Below are positions 1-14,806 of a stretch of 64,000 nt of DNA, one piece after another. The DNA is from Nocardia farcinica. GTDB lineage: Bacteria; Actinomycetota; Actinomycetes; Mycobacteriales; Mycobacteriaceae. Position 1 is the first letter of the stretch. The number at the start of each line of letters is the position of its first letter. The notes beneath the pieces are model-generated. The model saw only the letters and a program-made list of their open reading frames with translations, made no database searches and had not been told where the DNA came from. The stretch lies in contig NZ_LN868938.1 of the NCBI RefSeq assembly GCF_001182745.1, positions 2,852,001 to 2,916,000 of the forward strand. Direction: 5' to 3'. Both the position numbers and the translations under genes were made by a program.

Positions 1-5444
<5,444 letters not shown>

Positions 5445-5847
5445 GACGGCTCCCGGCCTTTCGGAGACGAGAAGGGGCGGAATACGGCGGGGAAGAAATC
5501 CCACACCGGCGGGGACACGCCCCGCTTTCCACGGAATCGGAATCGGAGAAATGGACGGCCACGGTTCGGGCAGAGCATCCGAGCCGGCCGCCGGGCCGAT
5601 CTGCGATGCTCGTGCCGGTCAACGTACAGCAGTGTTCGCCAGACTGCAACGGGTGACAACGACGTTTGCGTGAACAGTTGCCGTAACCCACGGTTACTTG
5701 CACAGCCTCCGCGAATCATGGACTCTGACAAGCACGTTCGCGCTGTCGACGCCGATGAGCGGCGTCGCACAGGGTCGCCGAGAGTCGCTGTACCGCGGAC
5801 GACGGGGCGGGAGATTCCATCGATGCGCGGACACCACGGGAGGATTC
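5445..5847. promoter_or_regulatory. Divergent control region between PKS and SRPBCC gene
   Basis: This 403-bp gap holds no convincing gene. It is visibly poorer in G+C than its flanks and must carry both outward promoters. A perfect palindrome GTAACC-CAC-GGTTAC lies at 5683-5697. A looser pair, GCAGT and ACTGC, lies about 60 bp before it. The GGGAGG ribosome site of the rightward operon ends 4 nt before the ATG at 5848. Confidence 0.5.
5683..5697. promoter_or_regulatory. Perfect 6-3-6 palindrome, possible operator
   Basis: GTAACC and GGTTAC flank CAC in the divergent PKS/SRPBCC gap. A palindrome placed between divergent genes suits a dimeric repressor or activator, but no regulator gene is adjacent to name. 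Confidence 0.4.
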
Positions 5848-6288
5848 ATGGCCGGCTTCGAGGTCAGCAGAGCACTGGACGCCAGCCCGGCGCAGATCTA
5901 CACCATCATCGCCGACACCACCACCTGGAGTGAGTGGTTCATGTTGCACGAGAGTTTCGCCGAAGCACCGCCGGAACACATCACGGTGAATTCACGGATG
6001 GTGCAGAACATTCGGATGCTGGGCATGTCACAGCGCATCGAGTTGACCGTCACCGCGTTCAAACCGCCCATGCAGCTGATCATTTCCGGCCGCAGTCCGG
6101 CCGGTGTCAGTTGCGAGTTCAGCTTCGCCATCGAACGGAAGCCAGGGGGTTGCCAGCTGACCATCGCCGGCGCCTTCAGCGGGGCGGTGCTCACCGGTCA
6201 GCTGGAACAGGCCGTGCAGCGGGAGGCACAGACCCAGCTGGTCGCCTCGATCGGCAAGCTGGCGGCGCTGTCCGACGTGCCCGCCTAG
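5848..6288 (+). CDS. SRPBCC (START/polyketide-cyclase-like) family protein
   Basis: A 146-residue cytosolic protein. It opens like coenzyme Q-binding or polyketide cyclase proteins (an AGFEVSRALDASPAQIY-type first strand and helix), followed by alternating strands and a long C-terminal helix typical of the SRPBCC hydrophobic-pocket fold. The start was chosen because GGGAGG sits 4 nt before the ATG; the frame is open further upstream but has no ribosome site. It is the first gene of a rightward operon, 10 nt ahead of an ABC ATPase, and is divergent from the PKS. This suggests it binds or modifies a hydrophobic product of that locus, which is inference. Its base composition is lower in G+C than the ABC genes behind it. 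Confidence 0.85.
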   Translation: MAGFEVSRALDASPAQIYTIIADTTTWSEWFMLHESFAEAPPEHITVNSRMVQNIRMLGMSQRIELTVTAFKPPMQLIISGRSPAGVSCEFSFAIERKPGGCQLTIAGAFSGAVLTGQLEQAVQREAQTQLVASIGKLAALSDVPA

Positions 6289-6298
6289 GCCGGACACC

Positions 6299-7030
6299 AT
6301 GACACCGATCGTCGAATTGTCCGAGGTTTCCAAGCATTACCGGATCGGCGGGCAGACCGTCGCGGCCCTGGACCGGGTCGGCCTCGCCGTCGAGGCCGGG
6401 CAGTTCGTCTCGGTGATCGGCCCCTCCGGCGCGGGCAAGAGCACGCTGCTGCACCTGCTCGGCGCCCTCGATCGCCCCGACATCGGCTCCATCCGGTTCC
6501 GCGGCCGCGAGATCGGCGGCCTCGACGACGACGCGCAGTCCGAATTCCGCAGGCACAGCGTGGGATTCGTGTTCCAGTTCTTCAACCTGCTGCCCACCCT
6601 GTCCGCCTGGGAGAACGTGGCCATCCCCCGGCTGCTCGACGGCGGCACGCTGCGCTCGGCGTGCGGCCGCGCCGCCGAGTTGCTGGACCTGGTCGGGCTG
6701 AGCGGACGGGCCGAGCACCGCCCGGCCGAGCTGTCCGGCGGCCAGATGCAGCGGGTGGCGGTGGCTCGGGCGCTGATCATGGACCCGCCGCTGGTGCTCG
6801 CCGACGAACCGACCGGCAACCTCGACTCCGCCACCGGCGCCGAGATCATGGCGCTGCTGGCCGAGGTCGCCGGAGACGGCAGCAGGGCGGTGGTGATGGT
6901 CACCCACAACCCCGAAGCCGCGGCGCGCACCGACCGGGTCGTCACCCTCGGCGACGGACGCATCGTCGCCGACGAGCGGCGCGCGCTCGCCGCCCCCGGC
7001 GCACCGGTGGAGCCGCCGTGCGCACCCTGA
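6299..7030 (+). CDS. ABC transporter ATP-binding protein, MacB/LolD type
   Basis: The 243-residue nucleotide-binding subunit of a type VII (MacB/LolD-like) ABC system. Visible motifs are Walker A GPSGAGKST near residue 42, the LolD-like Q-loop segment FVFQFFNLLP, the signature LSGGQMQRVAVARAL, Walker B LVLADEPTGNLDS and the switch His in MVTHNPEAA. The gene starts 10 nt after the SRPBCC stop, and its end overlaps the GTG start of the FtsX-type permease by 13 nt, so the two are translationally coupled. Such pairs act in mechanotransmission or extraction of lipids, lipoproteins or peptides from the membrane rather than classic tunnel transport. The substrate here is unknown; the PKS product is a reasonable guess. 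Confidence 0.95.
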   Translation: MTPIVELSEVSKHYRIGGQTVAALDRVGLAVEAGQFVSVIGPSGAGKSTLLHLLGALDRPDIGSIRFRGREIGGLDDDAQSEFRRHSVGFVFQFFNLLPTLSAWENVAIPRLLDGGTLRSACGRAAELLDLVGLSGRAEHRPAELSGGQMQRVAVARALIMDPPLVLADEPTGNLDSATGAEIMALLAEVAGDGSRAVVMVTHNPEAAARTDRVVTLGDGRIVADERRALAAPGAPVEPPCAP

Positions 7031-9513
7031 TCGATCGGTGGCGCCTGTTCAGCCTGCGGGAATCGGCCGTACACCGCGGGCGGACGCTGGCCTCGGTGGC
7101 AGTGATGACGGTATCGGCGGCCTTCCTGGTCGCGGTGTTCGGCATCTTCGGCTCCCTCACCGGGTCGGTGCACCGGCTCGTGGACGGGCTCGCGGGCGCG
7201 GCCACGCTGGAGGTGTCCGGCATCACCGACTCGGGCTTCCCCGCCACCGTACGCGCGGAGACCGCCGCCGTGCCCGGCGTCGCCGCCGCGGTGCCGATGG
7301 TGCGCAGTGTGGTGCCCACCTCGGCGGGTCAGACCCTCGTGCTCGGCACCGACGCCGGCGCCACGGCGCTGGCGAGCGTGCTGCAACCGGCCGTGGAATC
7401 CCAGCTGGGGGCACTGGTCTCGGTCCCCGACGGGGTGCTGGCCGGTCCCGGCCTCGGACTGGCGACGGGCGAGCGGTTACGCATCGGCGACCGCAGCGTG
7501 ACCGTCGCGGGCGTGCTCACCGGCGGCGAACTCGGCAGGCTCAACGAGGGGCACTACGTCCTCACCTCGCTCGCGGTCGCGCAGCGCGCCCTCGGGCGCG
7601 CCGACCGGCTCGATTCGGTGCTGATCGTCACCGAGCCCGGCGCCGACGAGAGCGCGGTGCGGGCCGGGGTGGAGCAGGTGGTGGCCGGGCGGGCCGTGGT
7701 CGCCGAACCCACGCTGCGCGCGGTACGCACCGGCAACGGGCTGCGGATCCTGCAGTACATGACGCTGATGGGCGCGGCGCTGGCGTTCATCGTCGCGGCG
7801 TTCCTCATCTACACCGCCATGTCGATGGCCATCGCGCAACGGCGGCACACGCTGTCGATGCTGCGCGCCATCGGCGGTCGCCGCCGGACCCTGGCCGCGG
7901 ACCTGCTCGCCGAGGCCGCCGTCATCGGCCTGCTCGGCGGCGCGGCCGGTGCGGTGCCCGGCATCCTCTACGGACGCACCGCGATCGACGCGCTACCGGT
8001 GGCTCTGGTGCAGTCGGTCGAGGCACGCACGGCGTATTCGCTTCCGCTGTACGCGATCCCGCTGGCCTTGGCGGCCTCGGTGATCACCGGCGTGGCCGCG
8101 GCCGCGGTCGCCGCCCACCAGGTGTACAAGGTCTCCCCCGTCGAGGCGCTGGCGCCGGTGGGGGTGTCGGTCGCCGACCGGGTGCCCGGGTGGATGCGCC
8201 TGGCCGCGGCCACCGTCGCGGTCGGCGCGATCGCGATCGCGGTCACGCTGGTCGGGTTGCGGCTGGGCGAGCTGGTGTGGTCGGGGCTGGCGCTGTCGCT
8301 GTTCTTCGGCGCCGGTCTGTTCGCCTGCTGGGCGGTCACCGGCGCGCTGGTCGACGCGGCCGCCGTGGTCGCGCGCCGCTGTGGCGCCGCGGGCGAACTC
8401 GCCGCGGCCACCCTGCGCCGGGCACCGCGGCGGGTGTGGGCCACCATGATGACGGTCTTCATCGCCGTGGCCGTCACCGTCACCATCACCGGCGCCAATC
8501 GCGACATGCTCACGGCGGTCCGGGATTCCATCGGCGAGGTGGACCGGGTGGACCTGTGGGTCGCCGCGCGGCCCGCCGACCAGATGCCCACCGACCCGAC
8601 GCTGCCGCCGGACACCGCGTCCCGCGTCGCCGCGCTGCCCGGCATCGAACGGGTGGTGGAGGGCCAGCTCGCCTACGCCACGCTCGGCACCGAACGGATC
8701 ATCCTCTACGGCCTGGCCCCCGGCTCGGTGAGCCCGCTCTACGCCGACCTGGACCCGCGCGCGCAGGCCGAGATCGTCGCCGGGCGCGGGATCGCGCTCT
8801 CCCGCGATCTCGCCCGCACCCTCGGTGTGGCGCAAGGTGATTCGCTGACCGTGCGCACCCCGACGGGCGAACGGCGGCTACCCGTGGTCGCAGTGGTGTC
8901 CTATTTCTCGGCGCTCACCGGCAACGCCGCCATCGGGCTGGAGCAGATGCGGGCCTGGTTCGACCGCCCCGGCGCGACCGTGCTGCAGATCGACGCGGCG
9001 CCCGGTGTCCACCCGGCGGTCCTCGCCCAGGCGGTGCGGTCGGTCGTACCGCCGGACGGCCACGTCTTCACCGGCGCGGAATCCCTGGCCGGAGTGGACA
9101 GCGCGATCCGGCAGGGCGCGGCGGTGTCCAACGCGGTATGGATGATCGTGGTGCTCATCGCCGCGGTCGCCCTGCTCAACACCCTGGGGCTCTCGGTGCT
9201 CGAACGCCGCCGCGAGCTCGGCGTGCTGCGCGCGATGGGCTCGACCCGGCGGATGGTGCTCGGCACCGTGCTGGCCGAGGCGATCGGCATCGGGGTGGTC
9301 GGCGGCGGGCTCGGCCTGGGATTCGGCGCGCTCAGCCAGTTCTTCTTCGACCGGATCACCCCCGACATCATGAACCTCGAGGTCGCCTATCGGCCCGGGC
9401 CGATGGTGCTCGGCTTCGCCCTCGGCGCGATCGGGCTCAGCCTGCTCGGTTCCCTCCCGCCCGCGGTGCGCGCGGCGCGGCTGAACATCATCGAGGCGAT
9501 CGGCACCGAATGA
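7018..9513 (+). CDS. FtsX/MacB-type ABC transporter permease, double length
   Basis: An 831-residue membrane protein. The GTG start (VRTLIDRWRLF) overlaps the ATPase gene; upstream in-frame codons lie inside that gene and were rejected. There is an N-terminal membrane segment about residues 24-46 and an extracytoplasmic MacB-PCD-like domain about 50-235. A first FtsX core follows at about 245-365, with cytoplasmic RRHTLSMLRAIGG. More membrane spans come next, then a second periplasmic domain about 500-690 and a second FtsX core about 705-825 with ERRRELGVLRAMGS. This fused arrangement of two FtsX repeats is common in actinobacterial members of the family and works with a homodimeric ATPase. 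Confidence 0.94.
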   Translation: MRTLIDRWRLFSLRESAVHRGRTLASVAVMTVSAAFLVAVFGIFGSLTGSVHRLVDGLAGAATLEVSGITDSGFPATVRAETAAVPGVAAAVPMVRSVVPTSAGQTLVLGTDAGATALASVLQPAVESQLGALVSVPDGVLAGPGLGLATGERLRIGDRSVTVAGVLTGGELGRLNEGHYVLTSLAVAQRALGRADRLDSVLIVTEPGADESAVRAGVEQVVAGRAVVAEPTLRAVRTGNGLRILQYMTLMGAALAFIVAAFLIYTAMSMAIAQRRHTLSMLRAIGGRRRTLAADLLAEAAVIGLLGGAAGAVPGILYGRTAIDALPVALVQSVEARTAYSLPLYAIPLALAASVITGVAAAAVAAHQVYKVSPVEALAPVGVSVADRVPGWMRLAAATVAVGAIAIAVTLVGLRLGELVWSGLALSLFFGAGLFACWAVTGALVDAAAVVARRCGAAGELAAATLRRAPRRVWATMMTVFIAVAVTVTITGANRDMLTAVRDSIGEVDRVDLWVAARPADQMPTDPTLPPDTASRVAALPGIERVVEGQLAYATLGTERIILYGLAPGSVSPLYADLDPRAQAEIVAGRGIALSRDLARTLGVAQGDSLTVRTPTGERRLPVVAVVSYFSALTGNAAIGLEQMRAWFDRPGATVLQIDAAPGVHPAVLAQAVRSVVPPDGHVFTGAESLAGVDSAIRQGAAVSNAVWMIVVLIAAVALLNTLGLSVLERRRELGVLRAMGSTRRMVLGTVLAEAIGIGVVGGGLGLGFGALSQFFFDRITPDIMNLEVAYRPGPMVLGFALGAIGLSLLGSLPPAVRAARLNIIEAIGTE

Positions 9514-9599
9514 ACACCACCGTAGGACAACCTTTTCGACCGGAATGCACCACCTCGTGCCACCGATCCGTGACGACCTCGAGGGAGAGGACGGTTCCC

Positions 9600-10109
9600 A
9601 TGACCCGCGTCCGTACGCCCGCCTGCCTGCTCGCCGCCGTGGCGGCCGCCGTGCTGCTGAGTGGCTGCGGCGGTGCCGAGCCGACGAGCGCCGCACCACC
9701 GGGCACCGCCGCCCGGTCGAGCACCGCCGCGACGGCCACCGATCAGCCGCCGGTGCCGCTGCCCACGCCCGCCGACCTGAACACCGGTTTCCAGCTCGCC
9801 CTCGATCCCGCCACACCGGCCTCGCTGAAGGCCGGGGCGGTCCAGGGCGCCGACGCCGATCCGGCACTGGTCGACAAGATGGCCCAGGCCGCCCAGGCCA
9901 ACGCCGTCACCATGAACATCGTCGCCGTCGAGTACCTGGGCAACGCCACCCTGCAGGCCACCGCGGACATGACCCTCAACGGCAAACCGCTCGACTCGCC
10001 CACCCTGATCCCCTTCGTCGCCGAGGGCGGCCGCTGGAAACTCCAGCTCGCCTGGGCCTGCCAGATGCTCGCCAATGCGCAGGCCACCTCCCCGGCGTGC
10101 GGGACCTGA
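9600..10109 (+). CDS. Lipoprotein with MTB12-like C-terminal domain
   Basis: 169 residues. A classic lipoprotein signal (basic start, hydrophobic core, lipobox LLSGC with the lipidated Cys at residue 23) is followed by a Ser/Thr/Ala/Pro-rich linker to about residue 55. The globular domain (VQGADADPALVDK, TLNGKPLDSP, WKLQLAWACQML) resembles the low-molecular-weight antigen MTB12 C-terminal domain. The two Cys of that domain probably form a disulfide outside the membrane. An in-frame ATG at 9510, overlapping the permease stop as ATGA, would add 30 residues before the signal; the ATG at 9600 after GAGGGAGAGG fits the export signal better. It lies 86 nt behind the permease and may be its surface partner. 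Confidence 0.85.
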   Translation: MTRVRTPACLLAAVAAAVLLSGCGGAEPTSAAPPGTAARSSTAATATDQPPVPLPTPADLNTGFQLALDPATPASLKAGAVQGADADPALVDKMAQAAQANAVTMNIVAVEYLGNATLQATADMTLNGKPLDSPTLIPFVAEGGRWKLQLAWACQMLANAQATSPACGT

Positions 10110-10134
10110 CACCGGGGTGCGGCAGACTGCCGGT

Positions 10135-10650
10135 GTGACGGACAGACACAGCGCGGGGGTACTGGTGTTCCGGCGGGACGAGCACGGCACGGTGCTGGTC
10201 CTGCTCGGGCACATGGGCGGGCCGTTCTGGGCGCGCAAGGACGCGGGCGCGTGGTCGATACCCAAGGGCGAGTACGAGCCGGACGCGGAGGAGTCCACGG
10301 TCGCCGCGCGCCGGGAGTTCGCCGAGGAACTGGGCGTCCCGGTCCCGGAGGGACCCTGGATTCCCCTCGGCGAGGTGCGCTACGGCAGCGGACGCGGGCG
10401 CAAGGTGCTCACGGCCTGGGCGGTGGCCGGCGACCTTGACCCGGCCGAGGTGGTGCCCGGGACGTTCGAGACGGAGTGGCCGCCCCGGTCCGGCCGCACC
10501 GCGACCTTCCCGGAGATCGACCGGGTCGACTGGTTCGACCTGCCCACCGCGCACGACAAGCTCGTCGCCGGGCAACGCCCCTATCTCGACCGGCTCGCCG
10601 ACCGGCTACGCGGCGATCAGGACCATTCCCGTCCGGTGATCAGCTCGTAG
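10135..10650 (+). CDS. NUDIX hydrolase
   Basis: 171 residues from a GTG start. The Nudix box reads GEYEPDAEE followed by REFAEELGV. It matches GX5EX7REUXEEXGU except for one extra residue between the Gly and the first Glu, a spacing I recall in other actinobacterial members with IPKGEY-type boxes. The family cleaves nucleoside-diphosphate-linked compounds with Mg2+; the substrate cannot be told from sequence. The gene's 3' end overlaps the convergent purC by 34 bp. Confidence 0.9.
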   Translation: MTDRHSAGVLVFRRDEHGTVLVLLGHMGGPFWARKDAGAWSIPKGEYEPDAEESTVAARREFAEELGVPVPEGPWIPLGEVRYGSGRGRKVLTAWAVAGDLDPAEVVPGTFETEWPPRSGRTATFPEIDRVDWFDLPTAHDKLVAGQRPYLDRLADRLRGDQDHSRPVISS

Positions 10651-11441
10651 GCCTCCTGGTACTTCAACCGGGTGGCCTCGACGATGTCGGCGGGGATCTC
10701 CGGGCCGGGCGGTTCCTTGTCCCAGCCGGTGGACGTGGCCCAGTCGCGCACGAACTGCTTGTCGAAGGAAGGCTGTGGGCAGCCCGGCTCCCACTGATCG
10801 GCGGGCCAGAACCGCGAGGAGTCGGAGGTCAGCACCTCGTCACCGAGGGTGAGCACGTCACCGTCCCAGCCGAATTCGACCTTGGTGTCGGCGATCAGGA
10901 CGCCGTTGCCCGCGGCGTGCTCGGCGCCGCGGCGGTAGATCTCGAGGGTGCGCTCGCGCAGCAGCTCGGCCACCTCGCGGCCCTCCTGGTTCACCACGTC
11001 GGCGAAGGTGATGGGCTCGTCGTGGCCTTCGGACGCCTTGCTCGTCGGGGTGAAGATCGGTTCGGGCAGCTTGTCGCCGTCGCGCAGCCCGGGCGGCAAC
11101 GCCACCCCGGAGACGGTGCCGCTCGCCCGGTACTCCTTCAGGCCCGAGCCGGTGAGATAGCCGCGCGCGATGCACTCCACCTGCACCATGCGCAGCGGCT
11201 TGACCCGCACCGCGCGACCGGCGAACTCGGCGGGCACGTCGGTGGCCGACACGATGTGGTTGGGGATGTCGGCGAAGAACTCGAACCACCAGTTGGACAG
11301 CTGGGTCAGCAGCGCGCCCTTGCCGGGGATCGGCGTGGGCAGCACCACGTCGTACACCGAGACCCGATCCGAGGCGACCAGCAGCAGGGTGTCGCCGTCC
11401 TCGTACAGGTCACGCACCTTCCCGGCGTGCACATGCTTCAC
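10617..11441 (-). CDS. purC: Phosphoribosylaminoimidazole-succinocarboxamide (SAICAR) synthase
   Basis: 274 residues. It catalyses ATP-dependent joining of aspartate to CAIR in de novo purine synthesis, in the cytosol. The N-terminal AGKVRDLYEDGDTLLLVASD and the later LTGSGLKEY, KLPEPIFTPTSKA and LIADTKVEFG are hallmark PurC segments. The GTG start at 11441 was preferred over a longer frame because GGAGG lies 7 nt upstream and the protein then begins where PurC proteins normally begin. No other pur genes are in the window. The last 34 bp overlap the convergent NUDIX gene. Confidence 0.97.
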   Translation of the reverse strand: MKHVHAGKVRDLYEDGDTLLLVASDRVSVYDVVLPTPIPGKGALLTQLSNWWFEFFADIPNHIVSATDVPAEFAGRAVRVKPLRMVQVECIARGYLTGSGLKEYRASGTVSGVALPPGLRDGDKLPEPIFTPTSKASEGHDEPITFADVVNQEGREVAELLRERTLEIYRRGAEHAAGNGVLIADTKVEFGWDGDVLTLGDEVLTSDSSRFWPADQWEPGCPQPSFDKQFVRDWATSTGWDKEPPGPEIPADIVEATRLKYQEAYELITGREWS

Positions 11442-11668
11442 CGTCGAGCCTCCGCATCCGTGGGTTGTCGCCCGGCCTCCGGGCCGCAGAAACCATACCG
11501 CCCGCACCGGCGCGGGCCCGGCGGCCAGGTCCACGACCCCGCCGTCACGCCCGTCCGCCGCCGCGGGCCGATAGGGTTGGCCGACAAGTTCCGCGCGGGT
11601 GGACCGGCCCCGGCCCGTCCCGCCACGAGCTCGCCCGTGCCGTGTTCGTCGAAGAGCGAAGGAGTTCC

Positions 11669-14251
11669 ATGTCTGCCCCGAATCTCACCCGCGACCAGGC
11701 GATCGAGCGCGCCGCCACGGTTCGCGTGGAGAACTATCGCATCGAACTCGACCTCACCGACCAGTCGGCGGACGTGTCGGGGGTGCGCACCTTCGGTTCC
11801 CGCACGACGGTCACCTTCACCGCGACGCCGGGGGCGAGCACCTTCATCGACATCGTCGCTGCCCGGGTGCGCTCGGCCGTGCTCAACGGCACCGCGCTCG
11901 ACGTCAGCGGCTACGACGAGTCGACCGGTATCACGCTGCCCGGCCTGGCCGAGCGCAACGAGCTGGTCGTGGAGGCCGACTGCGAGTACTCGCACACCGG
12001 CGAGGGCCTGCACCGCTTCGTCGACCCGGCCGACGGCAAGGTCTACCTGTACTCGCAGTTCGAGACCGCCGACGCCAAGCGGATGTTCGCCTGCTTCGAC
12101 CAGCCCGACCTCAAGGCCACCTTCGACATCACCGCCACCGCGCCGCTGGACTGGGAGGTCGTCTCCAACGGTGCGGGCGGGCGCACCGAGGTCGGCGAGG
12201 TCGCCGTGCACACCTTCGCCACCACCCCGCGAATGAGCACCTACCTGGTCGCCATGATCGCCGGCCCCTACGCCAAATGGACCGACACCTACCGCGACGA
12301 GCACGGCGACATCCCGCTCGGCCTGTACTGCCGCGCCTCGCTGGCCGAGCACATGGACGCCGAGCGGCTGTTCACCGAGACCAAGCAGGGCTTCGGCTTC
12401 TACCACCGCAACTTCGGCGTGCCCTACGCCTTCGGCAAGTACGACCAGCTGTTCGTGCCGGAGTTCAACGCGGGCGCGATGGAGAACGCGGGCGCGGTCA
12501 CCTTCCTCGAGGACTACGTCTTCCGCTCCAAGGTCACCCGCGCCTCCTACGAGCGGCGCGCCGAGACCGTGCTGCACGAGATGGCGCACATGTGGTTCGG
12601 CGACCTGGTCACCATGAAGTGGTGGGACGACCTGTGGCTGAACGAGTCGTTCGCCACCTTCGCCTCGGTGCTGTGCCAGGCCGAGGCCACCGAATACACC
12701 AGTGCCTGGACCACCTTCGCCAATGTGGAGAAGTCGTGGGCCTATCGCCAGGATCAGCTGCCCTCCACCCACCCCATCGCCGCCGACATCCCGGACCTGG
12801 CCGCGGTGGAGGTCAACTTCGACGGCATCACCTACGCCAAGGGCGCCAGCGTGCTCAAGCAGCTGGTCGCCTATGTCGGGCTCGAGCCCTTCCTGGCCGG
12901 GCTGCGCGCGTACTTCGCCGAACACGCCTACGGCAACGCCACCTTCGACGACCTGCTGACGGCACTGGAGAAGTCCTCCGGCCGCGACCTGTCCACGTGG
13001 GGCGCGCAGTGGCTCAAGACCACCGGCCTGAACATCCTGCGCCCGGAGTTCGACGTCGACGCCGACGGCCGGTTCACCTCGTTCGCGGTGGTGCAGGAGG
13101 GCGCACAGCCCGGCGCCGGGGAGCGCCGCGTGCACCGGCTCGCGGTCGGTGTCTACGACGATCAGGACGGCAAGCTGGTGCGCACGCACCGCGTCGAACT
13201 CGACCTCGACGCCGCCGAGCGCACCGAGGTGCCCGAATTGCAGGGCGTCGCGCGCGGCAAGCTGGTGCTGGTCAACGACGACGACCTCACCTACTGCTCG
13301 GTGCGGCTGGACCCGGAGTCGCTGGACGTGCTGGTCAACCGGATCGCCGACATCGCCGAGCCGCTGCCGCGCACCCTGGCCTGGTCGGCGGCCTGGGAGA
13401 TGACCAGGCAGGCTGAGTTCCGCGCTCGCGATTTCGTCGCGCTGGTGCAGCGCGGGGTGGGGGCGGAGACCGAGATCGGCGTGGTGCAGCGGCTGCTCAT
13501 GCAGGCGCACACGGCGCTGGCCGGCTACGCCGACCCGGCCTGGGCCGAGGGCGTCGGCTGGACCGAATTCGCCGACCGGCTGCTCGAACTGGCGCGCGAG
13601 GCCGAGCCGGGGTCGGATCATCAGCTGGCCTTCGTCAACGCGCTCACCGGCGCGCGGCTCGAGGCCCGGCACACCGAGGTGCTCACCGAACTGCTCGACG
13701 GCGACCCGGCCGCCGTGGGCCTGGCCGGGCTGACCGTCGACACCGATCTGCGCTGGCGGCTGGTGACCGCGCTGGCCGCGGCGGGCGAGATCGACGCCGA
13801 CGGGCTGGAGACCCCGGTCATCGACCGGGAGCTGGCCGCCGACCCGACCGCGGCGGGCAAGCGCCAGGCCGCCGCCGCCGCGACCGCCCGGCCGCAGGCC
13901 GAGGTGAAGGCCGCGGCGTGGGCGACCGTGATGGAGGACGACACCGTCCCCAACATCACCGCGCGCTCGATCGTCGGCGGATTCGCCCCGGTCGGTCAGG
14001 GCGAGCTGCTCGCACCGTATGTGGAGCGGTACTTCGCCGACATCCCGGCGGTGTGGGAACGCCGCTCCAGCGAGGTCGCGCAGACCGTGGTGGTGGGGCT
14101 CTACCCGGCGTGGGCGATCAGCGCCGAGGCGGTCGCGGTGGCCGACAAGTTCCTCGCCGGTGACCATCCGCCCGCGCTGCGGCGGCTGGTGTCGGAGGGC
14201 AAGGCCGGTGTCGAGCGGGCGCTGCGGGCCCGCGCCTTCGACGCCCGGTAG
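11669..14251 (+). CDS. pepN: Aminopeptidase N (M1 zinc metallopeptidase)
   Basis: 860 residues. It removes N-terminal amino acids from peptides in the cytosol. The substrate-binding GAMEN motif occurs near residue 267 and the zinc site HEMAH, with the third ligand Glu in NESFA 18 residues on, near 302. The C-terminal helical ERAP1-like domain runs from about 540. GAAGGAG lies 5 nt before the ATG; upstream in-frame codons lack a ribosome site. A strong hairpin at 14291-14326 follows the gene. It opens the block shared in order with M. tuberculosis Rv2467 onward (recalled, not searched). Confidence 0.97.
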   Translation: MSAPNLTRDQAIERAATVRVENYRIELDLTDQSADVSGVRTFGSRTTVTFTATPGASTFIDIVAARVRSAVLNGTALDVSGYDESTGITLPGLAERNELVVEADCEYSHTGEGLHRFVDPADGKVYLYSQFETADAKRMFACFDQPDLKATFDITATAPLDWEVVSNGAGGRTEVGEVAVHTFATTPRMSTYLVAMIAGPYAKWTDTYRDEHGDIPLGLYCRASLAEHMDAERLFTETKQGFGFYHRNFGVPYAFGKYDQLFVPEFNAGAMENAGAVTFLEDYVFRSKVTRASYERRAETVLHEMAHMWFGDLVTMKWWDDLWLNESFATFASVLCQAEATEYTSAWTTFANVEKSWAYRQDQLPSTHPIAADIPDLAAVEVNFDGITYAKGASVLKQLVAYVGLEPFLAGLRAYFAEHAYGNATFDDLLTALEKSSGRDLSTWGAQWLKTTGLNILRPEFDVDADGRFTSFAVVQEGAQPGAGERRVHRLAVGVYDDQDGKLVRTHRVELDLDAAERTEVPELQGVARGKLVLVNDDDLTYCSVRLDPESLDVLVNRIADIAEPLPRTLAWSAAWEMTRQAEFRARDFVALVQRGVGAETEIGVVQRLLMQAHTALAGYADPAWAEGVGWTEFADRLLELAREAEPGSDHQLAFVNALTGARLEARHTEVLTELLDGDPAAVGLAGLTVDTDLRWRLVTALAAAGEIDADGLETPVIDRELAADPTAAGKRQAAAAATARPQAEVKAAAWATVMEDDTVPNITARSIVGGFAPVGQGELLAPYVERYFADIPAVWERRSSEVAQTVVVGLYPAWAISAEAVAVADKFLAGDHPPALRRLVSEGKAGVERALRARAFDAR

Positions 14252-14290
14252 GCCCGGGAACGGCGGACGCCGGACAGGCCCCGGAACGGC

Positions 14291-14326
14291 GACGGCGCGC
14301 CCACCCTCGCGGATGGGCGCGCCGTC
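14291..14326. terminator. Bidirectional hairpin between pepN and the DUF5130 gene
   Basis: GACGGCGCGCCCA pairs with TGGGCGCGCCGTC over 13 bp around a 10-nt loop. It lies between convergent stops, so it can serve both genes. There is no T run, as usual in actinobacteria. Confidence 0.75.
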
Positions 14327-14341
14327 GTGCGCGAGTGTCGA

Positions 14342-14806
14342 TCAGCGACCGATCGCGGCCGCCATCACGCGCACCGCGGAGACCAGTCCGTCGACGAGCT
14401 TGCCCTGCCGGATCGAGCTGAGCGCGGCGGTGACGCCGAGCTGGCAGATCCGGTCGTTGGCGCGGTCGGCGATGTCGCGGCCGGAGCGCACCTCGATCGC
14501 CTTGTCGTTGGGCGAGACGGCGATGAGCACCGAACGCGCCGCCTCGGGGGTGGTCGGGAACAGCTCGTCCACCGCGGCGGCCGGGTCCAGGCCCAGATCG
14601 CCGATGTAGATGTTGAACCGGACCTTCGTCGCCCGGGTCGCCTCGGTCAGCGCGTTGTCCACGGCCAGCCGCTCGTCGTCGCTGAACGGCGCCTCGCGGA
14701 ACACGTCACCGGCCTCGTGCACGCCGGAGATCCGGCCGCTGCTCATGAGGGCGTATCCGTGCGGAAGGTCGGCCTCGACCACCGCGGGCCACTTAGAACT
14801 TGCCAC
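14342..14806 (-). CDS. DUF5130 (TPM-like fold) protein, possibly respiratory-supercomplex associated
   Basis: 154 residues from a GTG start that overlaps the preceding small membrane gene by 14 nt. The body (FNIYIGDLGLDPAAAV, VLIAVSPNDKAIEVRSG, ADRANDRICQLGV) has the strand/helix pattern of TPM/YgcG-like domains and matches what I know as DUF5130, the Rv2468c family. From memory, the M. smegmatis relatives at this position between pepN and glbO were seen with the cytochrome bcc-aa3 supercomplex; that link is recalled, not checked. It is co-transcribed with the CtaJ-like gene upstream. Confidence 0.75.
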   Translation of the reverse strand: MASSKWPAVVEADLPHGYALMSSGRISGVHEAGDVFREAPFSDDERLAVDNALTEATRATKVRFNIYIGDLGLDPAAAVDELFPTTPEAARSVLIAVSPNDKAIEVRSGRDIADRANDRICQLGVTAALSSIRQGKLVDGLVSAVRVMAAAIGR

